A stretch of 64,000 nucleotides of DNA, taken from the NCBI RefSeq assembly GCF_007829815.1, contig NZ_VIWT01000002.1, positions 682,001 through 746,000 on the forward strand, given 5' to 3'. Positions 55,403 to 63,292 of this stretch are shown here, piece after piece. Below the pieces are notes generated by a model. That model saw only the letters and a program-made list of their open reading frames with translations, had not been told where the DNA came from and searched no databases. The position numbers and the translations under genes are program-made. The DNA is from Kitasatospora viridis (lineage in GTDB: Bacteria; Actinomycetota; Actinomycetes; Streptomycetales; Streptomycetaceae). How positions within the stretch are numbered: the first letter of the stretch is position 1; each line of letters starts with the position of its first letter.

Positions 55403-56347
55403 ATGCTTCTGACTGCGGACGACGTTGAGCGGTTCGAGGGCTTCCGGCCGCGCCTGGAGGCGATCGCCTACCGGATGCTCGGGTCCGCGAGCGAGGCGGA
55501 GGACGCGGCGCAGGAGACGTTCCTGCGGTGGCAGGCGGCCGAGGTCGGGCTGATCGCGGTGCCGGAGGCGTGGTTGACCAAGGTGGTGACCAACCTGTGC
55601 CTCAACCAGCTCGGTTCGGCGCGGGCGCGGCGCGAGATGCCGATGGGGGAGTGGCTGCCCGAGCCGCTGTTCGCGGGGGACCCGATGCTGGGGCCGAGCG
55701 AGACGGCCGAGCAGCGGGAGTCGGTGTCCTTCGCGGTGATGGTGCTGTTGGAGCGGCTGGCGCCCAACGAGCGGGCGGTGTACGTGCTGCGCGAGGCGTT
55801 CGACTACTCGCACCGGGAGATCGCCGGGATCCTGGACATCTCCGAGAGCGCCAGCCAGCAGCTCTACCACCGGGCGAAGAAGCACGTGACGGACGGCAGG
55901 GTGCGGGCCGAGATCGAGGAGGAGGCCGCCCGGCGGGTGGTCGAGGAGTTCCTCGCGGCCGCCACCAGTGGCCGGACCGAGCCGCTGGTGAAGCTGCTGA
56001 CCTCGGACGTCACCGCGATCGGCGACGGCGGTGGGAAGATCCCGGTCCGCGCCCGGGCGGTGCAGGGGGCGGTCGAGGTGGCGAAGTTCATGCGGGGCCT
56101 GTTCACCCCGGGGGCGGCCAAGCGCGCGCTGACCGGCGGGTCGGTCGGGCTGTTCGTGAGCGAGGTGAACGGCGCGCCCGGCGTCGTCGCGGTGGTCGGC
56201 GGCCAGGTGGTCGGCGTGATGTGCCTGGAGGTCACGGGCGAGGGCATCGCCACGTTCCGCAACCAGGTGGACCCGGCCAAGCTGGAGCGGGCGAGCGTGC
56301 AGTGGGCGGCGTCGGACCACGGGGAGCCGCTGTTCATGGCCCTCTGA
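55403..56347 (+). CDS. sigJ: ECF41-family RNA polymerase sigma factor (SigJ-like)
   Basis: 314 residues. Region 2: RLEAIAYRMLGSASEAEDAA, region 4: RLAPNERAVYVLREAFDYSH...ISESASQQLYHRAKKHV. The C-terminal ~120 residues are a SnoaL-like extension with the three ECF41 marks: WLPEP (84-88), DGGGK (208-212) and NQVDPAKL (287-294), matching the NPDKL motif. In ECF41 this extension regulates the sigma factor without a separate anti-sigma. ECF41 genes are typically next to a carboxymuconolactone decarboxylase, oxidoreductase or epimerase; here the oxidoreductase gene follows. TACGAT (55390-55395) 7 bases before ATG 55403 suggests a leaderless mRNA. Confidence 0.93.
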   Translation: MLLTADDVERFEGFRPRLEAIAYRMLGSASEAEDAAQETFLRWQAAEVGLIAVPEAWLTKVVTNLCLNQLGSARARREMPMGEWLPEPLFAGDPMLGPSETAEQRESVSFAVMVLLERLAPNERAVYVLREAFDYSHREIAGILDISESASQQLYHRAKKHVTDGRVRAEIEEEAARRVVEEFLAAATSGRTEPLVKLLTSDVTAIGDGGGKIPVRARAVQGAVEVAKFMRGLFTPGAAKRALTGGSVGLFVSEVNGAPGVVAVVGGQVVGVMCLEVTGEGIATFRNQVDPAKLERASVQWAASDHGEPLFMAL

Positions 56348-56358
56348 GGCCCCTGACG

Positions 56359-56382
56359 CGAGTGTGACCTGCTTCACACTCG
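56359..56382. promoter_or_regulatory. perfect CRP/FNR-type palindrome (TGTGA-N6-TCACA)
   Basis: CGAGTGTGA (56359-56367) and TCACACTCG (56374-56382) form a perfect 9-6-9 inverted repeat; the inner TGTGA-N6-TCACA equals the CRP consensus. It lies between the ECF41 gene and the oxidoreductase. It could also act as a terminator hairpin for the sigma gene. Confidence 0.5.
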
Positions 56383-56387
56383 GGTTC

Positions 56388-56415
56388 TGTCAGGAAGCGG
56401 TGGGCTGTCCGGTTC
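56388..56415 (+). promoter_or_regulatory. possible ECF41-type promoter
   Basis: TGTCAGG (56388-56394) followed after 16 bases by GGTTC (56411-56415) resembles the TGTCACA-N16-CGTC form reported for ECF41 targets, about 35 bases before the oxidoreductase start. The match is partial. Confidence 0.35.
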
Positions 56416-56448
56416 ATAGGGCGAAGCCGCGTCAGACAGGAGCAGGAA

Positions 56449-57669
56449 ATGAACAAGCACCGCGTGATCGTCCTCGGAGCCGGGTACGCCGGAGCGGTCG
56501 CCGCCGGGCGGCTCGCCAAGCGGGTGCACGGCGAGGACGTCTCGATCACCCTCGTCAACGCCGAGCCCGACTTCGTCGAGCGGGTCCGGCTGCACCAGCT
56601 GGCGGTCGGCCAGGAGCTCCCGGCCCGGCCGTTCGCCGAGATGTTCGCGGGCACCGGCGTCGAGCTCCGGCTCGGCCGGGTCACCGCAGTGGACGTGGAC
56701 CGCCGGACCGTCGCCGTCGGAGTGGGTGGAGAGGCGGACGGCGTCGAGGAGCTCGCGTACGACACCCTGGTGTACGCGCTCGGCAGCGGCTGGGACGACC
56801 ACGGCGTGCCCGGCGTCAAGGAGCACGCCCACGAGATCGCGAGCCGGCCCGGTGCACTGCGGCTGCGCGAGCGGCTGGCCCGGCTGGCGGCCGGTGAGTC
56901 GGTGGTCGTGGTCGGCGGCGGCCTGACCGGGGTGGAGGCCGCGACCGAGATCGCCGAGGCGCGGCCGGACCTGCGGGTCACCCTCGCCGTGCGCGGCGAG
57001 CTCGGCGACTGGCTCGGGCCCAAGGCCCAGCAGTACCTGCGCAAGGTGGTCGACGGGCTCGGCATCACCGCGCTCGAACGCACCAGCGTGACCGGCGTCG
57101 AGGCCGACCGCGTGACCACCGCCGACGGCGCCGGCATCCCGGCCGCGGTCACGGTGTGGAACGCCGGCTTCGCCGTGAACCCGATCGTGGCGGCCACCAC
57201 CCTCGAACTCGCCGACGGCGGCCGGATCGTGGTCGACGAGACGATGCGCTCGCTCTCGCACCCGGACGTGTACGCCGTCGGCGACGCGGCGCTGGCGGCC
57301 GGGCCCGGTGGCAAGCCGCTGCGGATGTCCTGCGCCTCGGGCGTGCCGACCGCCTGGCAGGCCGCCGACGCGATCGCGGCCCGGCTGACCGGCGGGAAGC
57401 TGCCGAAGGTGCCGATCCGCTACTTCAACCAGTGCGTCTCGCTGGGCCGCAAGGCGGGCCTGATCCAGTACGTCACCGCCGACGACCGCTCCGTGCGGGC
57501 CGCGCTGACCGGCCGGTTCGCCGCCCGCTACAAGGAGTTGGTCTGCAAGAGCGCGGTCTGGGGCGTCACCCACCCGACCATGGGCATGCCCGCCCGGCGC
57601 CGCCGGGTGGCGCCGCAGCGGGCCGCCCAGCCGGGTGCGGCCGCCGGGTTGGCGGCCACCCCGCGCTGA
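56449..57669 (+). CDS. FAD/NAD(P)-dependent oxidoreductase, type II NADH dehydrogenase-like
   Basis: 406 residues. The FAD-binding Rossmann motif is RVIVLGAGYAGAVAAGRLAK (residues 5-24), the NADH motif VVVVGGGLTGVEAATEIAEA, and the second FAD contact VYAVGDAALA. Layout and length fit NDH-2/ferredoxin-reductase-like flavoproteins; the C-terminal stretch is basic (RRRRVAPQR) and lacks an obvious membrane helix. GACAGGAGCAGGA precedes ATG 56449. Position behind an ECF41 sigma gene makes it the likely target of that sigma factor. The CRP-type palindrome in the gap hints at a second input. It converges on the epimerase gene. Confidence 0.9.
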   Translation: MNKHRVIVLGAGYAGAVAAGRLAKRVHGEDVSITLVNAEPDFVERVRLHQLAVGQELPARPFAEMFAGTGVELRLGRVTAVDVDRRTVAVGVGGEADGVEELAYDTLVYALGSGWDDHGVPGVKEHAHEIASRPGALRLRERLARLAAGESVVVVGGGLTGVEAATEIAEARPDLRVTLAVRGELGDWLGPKAQQYLRKVVDGLGITALERTSVTGVEADRVTTADGAGIPAAVTVWNAGFAVNPIVAATTLELADGGRIVVDETMRSLSHPDVYAVGDAALAAGPGGKPLRMSCASGVPTAWQAADAIAARLTGGKLPKVPIRYFNQCVSLGRKAGLIQYVTADDRSVRAALTGRFAARYKELVCKSAVWGVTHPTMGMPARRRRVAPQRAAQPGAAAGLAATPR

Positions 57670-57698
57670 TCGGTGCACCCGTGGTGATCTGCGCCGGA

Positions 57699-58718
57699 TC
57701 AGACCTGGTAGCGGTCCGGCGCGAGCAGGTGCAGGTTCTCGGCCACCCAGTCCGAGGTGCGGCGCAGCCCCTCCAGCAGGCTCACCCGGGGCTGCCAGCC
57801 CGCCAGTTCGCGGGCCTTGCGGTTGTCGGAGAGCAGGCGCTCCACCTCGCTGGCGCCGGGCCGCAGGCGGCTCGGGTCGACCACCACCTCCGCCTCCCGG
57901 CCGGAGGCGGCGATCAGGGCGCGGGCCAGGTCGCCGATCGAGATCTCGGTCCCGGTGCCGAGGTTGACCACCTCGCCGAGGGTGCGGTCGGCGGCGGCGA
58001 CCGCGAGGAAGCCCTCGGCGGTGTCGGTCGCGTACGTGAAGTCGCGGGTCGGGGAGGTCGAGCCGAGCCTGATCTCCCGTGCGCCGGAGTGAAGTTGGGC
58101 GAGCACGGTGGGGATCACGGCGCGGGCCGACTGGCGCGGCCCGTAGGTGTTGAACGGGCGCACCACCGAGACCGGCAGCTCGAAGGCGTGCCAGTAGGAG
58201 AGCGCCAGCATGTCCGCGCCGATCTTCGAGGCCGAGTACGGGGACTGCGGCTGCAGCGGGTGGTGCTCGTCGATCGGCGCGGTGATCGCCGTCCCGTACA
58301 CCTCGCTGGTGGAGGTGTGCACCAGCCGGGCCCCGTGCCGCAGGCAGGCCGCCGCGACGTGCTGAGTACCCGTCACATTGGTCTGCACGTACGCCTCGGG
58401 CGCCAGGTAGCTGTACGGGATGCCGATCAGCGCGGCCAGGTGGAAGACGGTGTCGCAGCCGGCCACCGCGTCCAGCACCCGGCCGGCGTCCCGCACGTCG
58501 CCGGCCAGCATCTCCACCGGGCCGTCCGGGTCGGCCAGGTAGCGGGCCAGGTAGCCGCGCTCGGCGTAGGGCTTGTAGTGCACCAGGGCGCGCACCCGGG
58601 CGCCCCGGGCGACCAGCAGGTCCACCAGGGTGCTGCCGATGAAGCCCTCGGCGCCGGTCACCAGCACGGTGCGGCCGGTCCAGTCGCTCTGAGCGGGGGT
58701 CAGGTGATCGGTGGTCAT
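57699..58718 (-). CDS. NAD-dependent sugar epimerase/dehydratase (extended SDR)
   Basis: 339 residues from ATG 58718 (GGAGGACCGC upstream). The NAD motif is TVLVTGAEGFIGSTLVDLL, the catalytic pair is Y-x3-K in SPYSASKIGAD, and Thr/Ser is in LVHTSTSEVYG. GTRDFTY-like TSPTRDFTYATDTAEGFLAV is typical of UDP- or dTDP-sugar 4-epimerases/4,6-dehydratases, with closest feel to the dTDP-glucose 4,6-dehydratase or LegB-type group. ATG overlaps the stop of the MurG-like gene (ATGA, 58715-58718). The pair probably makes and transfers an altered sugar. Confidence 0.92.
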   Translation of the reverse strand: MTTDHLTPAQSDWTGRTVLVTGAEGFIGSTLVDLLVARGARVRALVHYKPYAERGYLARYLADPDGPVEMLAGDVRDAGRVLDAVAGCDTVFHLAALIGIPYSYLAPEAYVQTNVTGTQHVAAACLRHGARLVHTSTSEVYGTAITAPIDEHHPLQPQSPYSASKIGADMLALSYWHAFELPVSVVRPFNTYGPRQSARAVIPTVLAQLHSGAREIRLGSTSPTRDFTYATDTAEGFLAVAAADRTLGEVVNLGTGTEISIGDLARALIAASGREAEVVVDPSRLRPGASEVERLLSDNRKARELAGWQPRVSLLEGLRRTSDWVAENLHLLAPDRYQV

Positions 58719-59914
58719 GCGGTCCTCCAGGAGTTCAGGTTGGTCAGCGGCGCCTCGGCCGCCAGGTCGAGCACCTTGGCGGCGAGCAGGTCGGCCGCGC
58801 GGGCGTGGGTGCCGGGCTCGGCCGCGCGGGACATCGCGGCCAGCCGGGCGGGATCGGCGAGCAGCGGCTCGACGAGGGCGGCGAGCCGCTCGCCGGTGCA
58901 CTCGCCGTCCGGCAGCAGCAGGCCGGCACCGGGGTCGGCGAGCACCCGGGCGTTGTGGGTCTGGTGGTCGTGCGGCGCGTGCGGGTAGGGCACCAGCACG
59001 GCGGGCATCCGCAGGCTGGACAGCTCCGCGACGGTGGCCGAGCCGGCCCGGCAGACCATCAGGTCGGCGGCCGCGTAGGCCAGGTCCATCCGGTCCAGGT
59101 ACGGCACGGCGCGCGCCACCGGGTTGCCGGCCAGCCGCTCCCGCACCTCCTCGAAGGCGGCCGGGCCCGTCTTCACCAACAGCAGCCGGTCGGCCCGGTG
59201 GCGCCAGCGCGCCGCCAGCTCCAGGGCGGCCGCGGTGAGCCGGGCCGCGCCCAGGCTGCCGCCGTTGAAGACCAGCAGCCGGGCGTGGTCGGGCACCCCG
59301 AAGTGGCGGCGGGCCTCGGCCCGCAGCGCGGCCCGGTCCAGCCGGGCCACCGCGCCGACCAGCGGCATGCCGACGGTCTCGGCCGAGCGGCCGGACGGCA
59401 GGTGGGCCCGGGTGCGGTCGAAGGCGAGCGCGATGTGCGGGGTGAGCCGGGCGGCGAACCGGTTGGCCCGCCCGGGCACCGCGTTGGACTCGTGCACCAC
59501 GCTGGGCAGGCCGGCCAGCTGCGCGCCGACGATCACCGGCGCGCTCGGGTAGCCGCCCATGCCGACCGCCACCTGCGCGCCCTGCTCCCGCAGGATCTCC
59601 CGGCAGCGGACGCCCGAGCGCAGCAGCGCGGCCGGCAGCAGGTAGCGGCGCAGGCCGAGCGCCGCGTCGAACGGGATCATGTCCACGGTGTGCAGCCGGA
59701 AGCCGGCCGCGGGGATCAGGCTGGTCTCCAGGCCGCGCTCGGTGCCCACGAAGGAGATCTCGGCCGCCGGGTCGGCCCGGCGCAGGGCCTCGGCGAGCGC
59801 CAGGCCCGGGTAGATGTGTCCACCGGTGCCGCCCGCGCCGATCACCACCGACAGGGGTCTGCCGGGAGTGCCGGGATTGCCGGGACGAGTGGGACTGCTC
59901 TGTTCTGTCCGCAT
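58715..59914 (-). CDS. MurG-like undecaprenyl-diphospho-muramoyl N-acetylglucosaminyltransferase paralogue
   Basis: 399 residues. MurG landmarks: GAGGTGGHIYPGLALAEAL (G loop 1), FVGTERGLETSLIPAAGF, VAVGMGGYPSAPVIVGAQ (G loop 2), VVHESNAVPGRANRF, and LMVCRAGSATVAELSSLRMP with the UDP-GlcNAc region PHAPHDHQTHNARVL. The canonical murG of streptomycetes lies in the division/cell-wall cluster, so this is an extra copy outside that context. It is coupled to an NAD-dependent epimerase/dehydratase and divergent from a two-component system. A role in modified lipid II, a cell-wall glycan or resistance is possible. Confidence 0.88.
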   Translation of the reverse strand: MRTEQSSPTRPGNPGTPGRPLSVVIGAGGTGGHIYPGLALAEALRRADPAAEISFVGTERGLETSLIPAAGFRLHTVDMIPFDAALGLRRYLLPAALLRSGVRCREILREQGAQVAVGMGGYPSAPVIVGAQLAGLPSVVHESNAVPGRANRFAARLTPHIALAFDRTRAHLPSGRSAETVGMPLVGAVARLDRAALRAEARRHFGVPDHARLLVFNGGSLGAARLTAAALELAARWRHRADRLLLVKTGPAAFEEVRERLAGNPVARAVPYLDRMDLAYAAADLMVCRAGSATVAELSSLRMPAVLVPYPHAPHDHQTHNARVLADPGAGLLLPDGECTGERLAALVEPLLADPARLAAMSRAAEPGTHARAADLLAAKVLDLAAEAPLTNLNSWRTA

Positions 59915-59977
59915 GGCGACGAGACTGCTCAGCCGGGATAAGAGAGTTCTCAGAGTCGATACGCGAAGCTTGTCCGC

Positions 59978-60682
59978 ATGAGCAGCGGGCAGAGCGGACA
60001 GAGCGGACAGAGGGTGCTGGTCGTCGACGACGACCCGGAGGTGCGCGCGGCCGTCGAGGACGGTCTGGCGGTCGAGGGCTACCTGGTGCGCGGCGCGGCC
60101 GACGGGCTGGCCGCACTGACCGAGGTGGCCGGCTGGCAGCCCGACGCGATGGTGCTCGACCTGCTGATGCCCGCGCTCGACGGCCTGGCGGTCTGCCGGC
60201 GCCTGCGGGCGCTCGGCGACCGGCTGCCGATCCTGGTGCTGACCGCCCGCGACTCGGTCAGCGACCGGGTCGACGGCCTGGACGCCGGCGCCGACGACTA
60301 CCTGGTCAAGCCGTTCGCGCTGGACGAACTGACCGCCCGGCTGCGCGCCCTGCTGCGCCGCACCGCCCCGGCTGCCGAGCAGCCCGAGTACCGGTTCGAC
60401 GACCTCGCGGTGGACCCGGTGACCCGCACCGGCCACCGGGCCGGGCGCCCGGTGGAGTTCTCCCGCACCGAGTTCGCCCTGCTGGAGGTGCTGCTCCAGC
60501 ACCCGGGCCAGGTGCTGCCGCGCGAGGTGATCATGGAGCGGGTCTGGGGCGCCGACTTCGGCCCGGACTCCAACTCGCTCGCCGTGTACGTGGGTTACCT
60601 GCGCCGCAAGCTGGAGGCGGGCGGGGAGCCGCGGCTGGTGCAGACCGTGCACGGGGTGGGCTACCGGCTGGACCGCGGATGA
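59978..60682 (+). CDS. OmpR/PhoB-type response regulator
   Basis: 234 residues. Receiver domain: VLVVDDDPEV (acidic pocket), phospho-acceptor in MVLDLLMPALDG (D61), LVLTARD, and Lys in YLVKPFALDEL (K111). Winged helix: EFSRTEFALLEVLLQHPGQV, LPREVIMERVWG, YVGYLRRKLEAGGEPRLVQT, VHGVGYRL. It is divergent from the MurG-like operon across only 63 bases. A direct CTCAG repeat in that gap is 22 bases apart, compatible with OmpR-type tandem binding. Its stop overlaps the kinase start (ATGA). Confidence 0.95.
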   Translation: MSSGQSGQSGQRVLVVDDDPEVRAAVEDGLAVEGYLVRGAADGLAALTEVAGWQPDAMVLDLLMPALDGLAVCRRLRALGDRLPILVLTARDSVSDRVDGLDAGADDYLVKPFALDELTARLRALLRRTAPAAEQPEYRFDDLAVDPVTRTGHRAGRPVEFSRTEFALLEVLLQHPGQVLPREVIMERVWGADFGPDSNSLAVYVGYLRRKLEAGGEPRLVQTVHGVGYRLDRG

Positions 60683-62085
60683 GCGGGCGAGCCGCCCGGC
60701 GCCCGGGCCCGCGCCCGAGCGCGCACGCCCGGTGGCGCCGCCGCCGGCCACTGCGCACCCGGCTGGCGCTGGCCTGCACGGCCGCCGTCGCGCTGGTCGC
60801 GGTCGGGATCAGCGCCGCCGCCTTCAACGTGGTCCGCTACGAACTCGACCACCAGCTCGACCTGCACCTCACCCAGCAGGCCACCCTGGTCCAGCAGCAG
60901 CACCGGGACGAGGGCCCGCAGGTGGTCTACGGCGAGTGCGACTTCCTCGCCGCACCCGCCTGCGCCCAGATCGTGCCGGCCGACCCGGCCCACGACGTCC
61001 CGTTCCTGCTGCCGGTCACCGCGGCCACCCGCCAGGTCGCCGACCGGCAGCGGTCCGGCTACTTCACCGACCTGACCATCAGCGGCCACCCCGCCCGGAT
61101 GCTCACCACGCCGATGACCGCCGCGCAGCCCGGCACCCGGCAGGCCGTGCAGGTCGCGCTGCGCTCCGACTCGGTGCAGGAGGGGGTGCGGCAGGCCGGC
61201 GAGCTGATGGCGGTCGTCGCGGCCGTCGGCGTGCTGCTGGCCGGCGCGCTCGGCTACGCCGTCGCCCGCACCGCGCTCGCCCCGGTGGCCCGGCTCACCC
61301 GCACCGCCGAGCGGATCGCCGACACCCGGGACGCCGGCCTGCGGATCGAACTGCCGCCCGGCCGCCGGGAGGACGAACTCACCAGCCTGGCAGCCAGTTT
61401 CAACACCATGCTCGGTGAGCTGGAGCAATCCGTGGCCGCCCAGCGCCGATTGGTCGCTGACGCCTCGCACGAGCTGCGCACCCCGCTGACGGCGCTGCGC
61501 ACCAATGCCGAACTGCTGGCCAAGGCCGACAGGTTGACGGATGCTCAGCGCGACCGGGCGGCGGCCGGGCTGCGCCGGCAGCTGCGCGAGGTCACCGGCA
61601 TGGTCAACGACCTGATCGAGCTGGCCCGGGACGAGGAGCCGCAGCCGCTGCTCGAAGAGGTGCGGCTCGGCGCGCTGGTCGAGCACTGCGTGGCCGCGGC
61701 CCGCGGCCACTGGCCGGCCACCGCCTTCGCCCTGGCGGACGACTCGGCGCAGCGCTCGGTGCCCGGCGTGCCGGCCCGGCTCGCCCGGCTGGTCTCCAAC
61801 CTGCTCGACAACGCCGCCAAGTTCAGCCCGCCGGGCGGAGAGGTCGAGGTGCGGCTCACCGCCGGCCTGGAGCTGACGGTCCGTGACCACGGGCCGGGCA
61901 TCGCCGCCGAGGACCTGCCGTACGTCTTCGACCGCTTCTACCGGGCCTCCGCCGCGCGCGCCCTGCCGGGCTCCGGGCTCGGGCTCGCGATGGCCCGGCA
62001 GATCGCGCAGGCGCACGGCGCGACGCTCACCGCCGAGGCGGCGCCGGGCGGCGGGGCGCTGTTCCGGCTGCGCTGGCCGGGGTGA
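60679..62085 (+). CDS. sensor histidine kinase (HisKA type, MprB/CseC-like)
   Basis: 468 residues. Two membrane helices (about 34-53 and 176-200) enclose a ~120-residue extracytoplasmic sensor with two Cys in a CDFLAAPACAQ segment, a possible disulfide. A HAMP region follows (ARTALAPVARLTRTAERIAD). The dimerisation domain has the phospho-acceptor His in RLVADASHELRTPLTALRTN. The ATPase domain has VSNLLDNAAKFSPPGGEV (N box), VRDHGPGIAAED, FDRFYRA and GSGLGLAMARQIA. It signals to the OmpR-type regulator encoded just upstream. The neighbouring MurG-like operon suggests a cell-wall stimulus. Confidence 0.95.
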   Translation: MSGRAARRPGPRPSAHARWRRRRPLRTRLALACTAAVALVAVGISAAAFNVVRYELDHQLDLHLTQQATLVQQQHRDEGPQVVYGECDFLAAPACAQIVPADPAHDVPFLLPVTAATRQVADRQRSGYFTDLTISGHPARMLTTPMTAAQPGTRQAVQVALRSDSVQEGVRQAGELMAVVAAVGVLLAGALGYAVARTALAPVARLTRTAERIADTRDAGLRIELPPGRREDELTSLAASFNTMLGELEQSVAAQRRLVADASHELRTPLTALRTNAELLAKADRLTDAQRDRAAAGLRRQLREVTGMVNDLIELARDEEPQPLLEEVRLGALVEHCVAAARGHWPATAFALADDSAQRSVPGVPARLARLVSNLLDNAAKFSPPGGEVEVRLTAGLELTVRDHGPGIAAEDLPYVFDRFYRASAARALPGSGLGLAMARQIAQAHGATLTAEAAPGGGALFRLRWPG

Positions 62086-62104
62086 GCGCCGACGGCCGCC
62101 CTGC

Positions 62105-63292
62105 TCAGCGCGCGGCGAGGCGGGCCAGCAGCGAGGCCCGGTGAGCCGGGTCGAGCGCCAGGTCGGCGGCCGTCCAGGCCATCGCCAGCCCGGCGTCCAG
62201 GACGGCCCGGTCGGCCCCGGCCGAGACGCCGAACCTGGTGAACTCCGGGTTGTGCATGATGGTGTCGCCGCAGGCGTAGCCGATCATCGGGTGGATCGAG
62301 GGCACCAGGTGGGACACGTTGCCCATGTCGGTCGAGCCGCCGAGCGCGCCGGGGTCCTGCTGCGGGACGGTCCGGCCCAGGGCCTGGGCGGCGGCCTGGT
62401 AGCTGCGGCACATCGCCAGGTCCTGCCGCAGGTCGGCGTAGTCGTTGCCGACCGTCTCGATCGCCAGCTCCGCCCCCGTGGCCAGCGCGCCCGCCTCGAA
62501 GCAGGCCCGCACCCGGGCCTGCAACTCGGCCAGCTCCTCGGCGGTCCGGGCCCGGCAGTCGTACTCGGCGCCCGCCCGGGCCGGGATCACGTTGGCCGCG
62601 TCGCCCGCCGAGGTGACGATGCCCGAGACCACCGCGCCGGGCACCAGCTGCTGCCGATAGGCGGCGATCGCGACCTGGGCGATCATCAGCGCGTCGGCGG
62701 CGTTGATCCCCCGGTGCGGCATCGCGGCGGCGTGCGCGGCCCGGCCGGTGTAGCCGACCCGCAGGCTGCTGATGGCCAGTGAGCTCATGCCGATCGAGTC
62801 GTCGGGCCCGGCGTGCGACATCATTGCCGCCGCCACGTCGTCGAAGACGCCGCCGCGCAGCAGGTCCACCTTGCCGCCGCCGGACTCCTCCGCGGGCGTG
62901 CCGATCAGCTTGACGGTGATGCCGAGCTGCTCGGCCACCGGGGCCAGCGCGAGACCGGCCGAGACGGCGGCGGCCGCGTTGACGTTGTGCCCGCAGGCGT
63001 GGCCGATGCCCGGCAGCGCGTCGTACTCGACGCAGATCCCGACCACCAGCTCGCCGCCGCCCGCCGTGGCGGTGAACGCGGTCGCCAGCCCGCCCACTCC
63101 GCGTGTCACCGCGAAGCCGGCGCGCTCCAGCAGGTCGGTGATCTTCCGGGCGGACCGGTGCTCCTGGTAGGCGAGTTCGGGCTCGGCGTGCAGGCTGTGG
63201 CTGAGCCCGAGCACCTCGTCCTGACGCTTCGTCAGAACGGCGCGGGAGCGGTCGCGCAGCCCGTCGAGGACGTCGGCTTCGGGGGTGGTCAC
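62105..63292 (-). CDS. M20-family amidohydrolase (AbgB-like)
   Basis: 395 residues. GTG 63292 overlaps the stop of the upstream transporter gene (GTGA). Metal-binding and catalytic landmarks: VEYDALPGIGHACGHN, TPAEESGGGKVDLLRGG and late LGGSTDMGNVSHLVPSIHPM. The dimerisation insert contains GYTGRAAHAAAMPHRGINAA. This matches the aminoacylase/p-aminobenzoyl-glutamate hydrolase group, which cleaves N-acyl or peptide-like amide bonds. Coupling to an MFS transporter suggests uptake or efflux of its substrate or product, as in abgT/abgB-type pairs, though the transporter family differs. Confidence 0.92.
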   Translation of the reverse strand: MTTPEADVLDGLRDRSRAVLTKRQDEVLGLSHSLHAEPELAYQEHRSARKITDLLERAGFAVTRGVGGLATAFTATAGGGELVVGICVEYDALPGIGHACGHNVNAAAAVSAGLALAPVAEQLGITVKLIGTPAEESGGGKVDLLRGGVFDDVAAAMMSHAGPDDSIGMSSLAISSLRVGYTGRAAHAAAMPHRGINAADALMIAQVAIAAYRQQLVPGAVVSGIVTSAGDAANVIPARAGAEYDCRARTAEELAELQARVRACFEAGALATGAELAIETVGNDYADLRQDLAMCRSYQAAAQALGRTVPQQDPGALGGSTDMGNVSHLVPSIHPMIGYACGDTIMHNPEFTRFGVSAGADRAVLDAGLAMAWTAADLALDPAHRASLLARLAAR

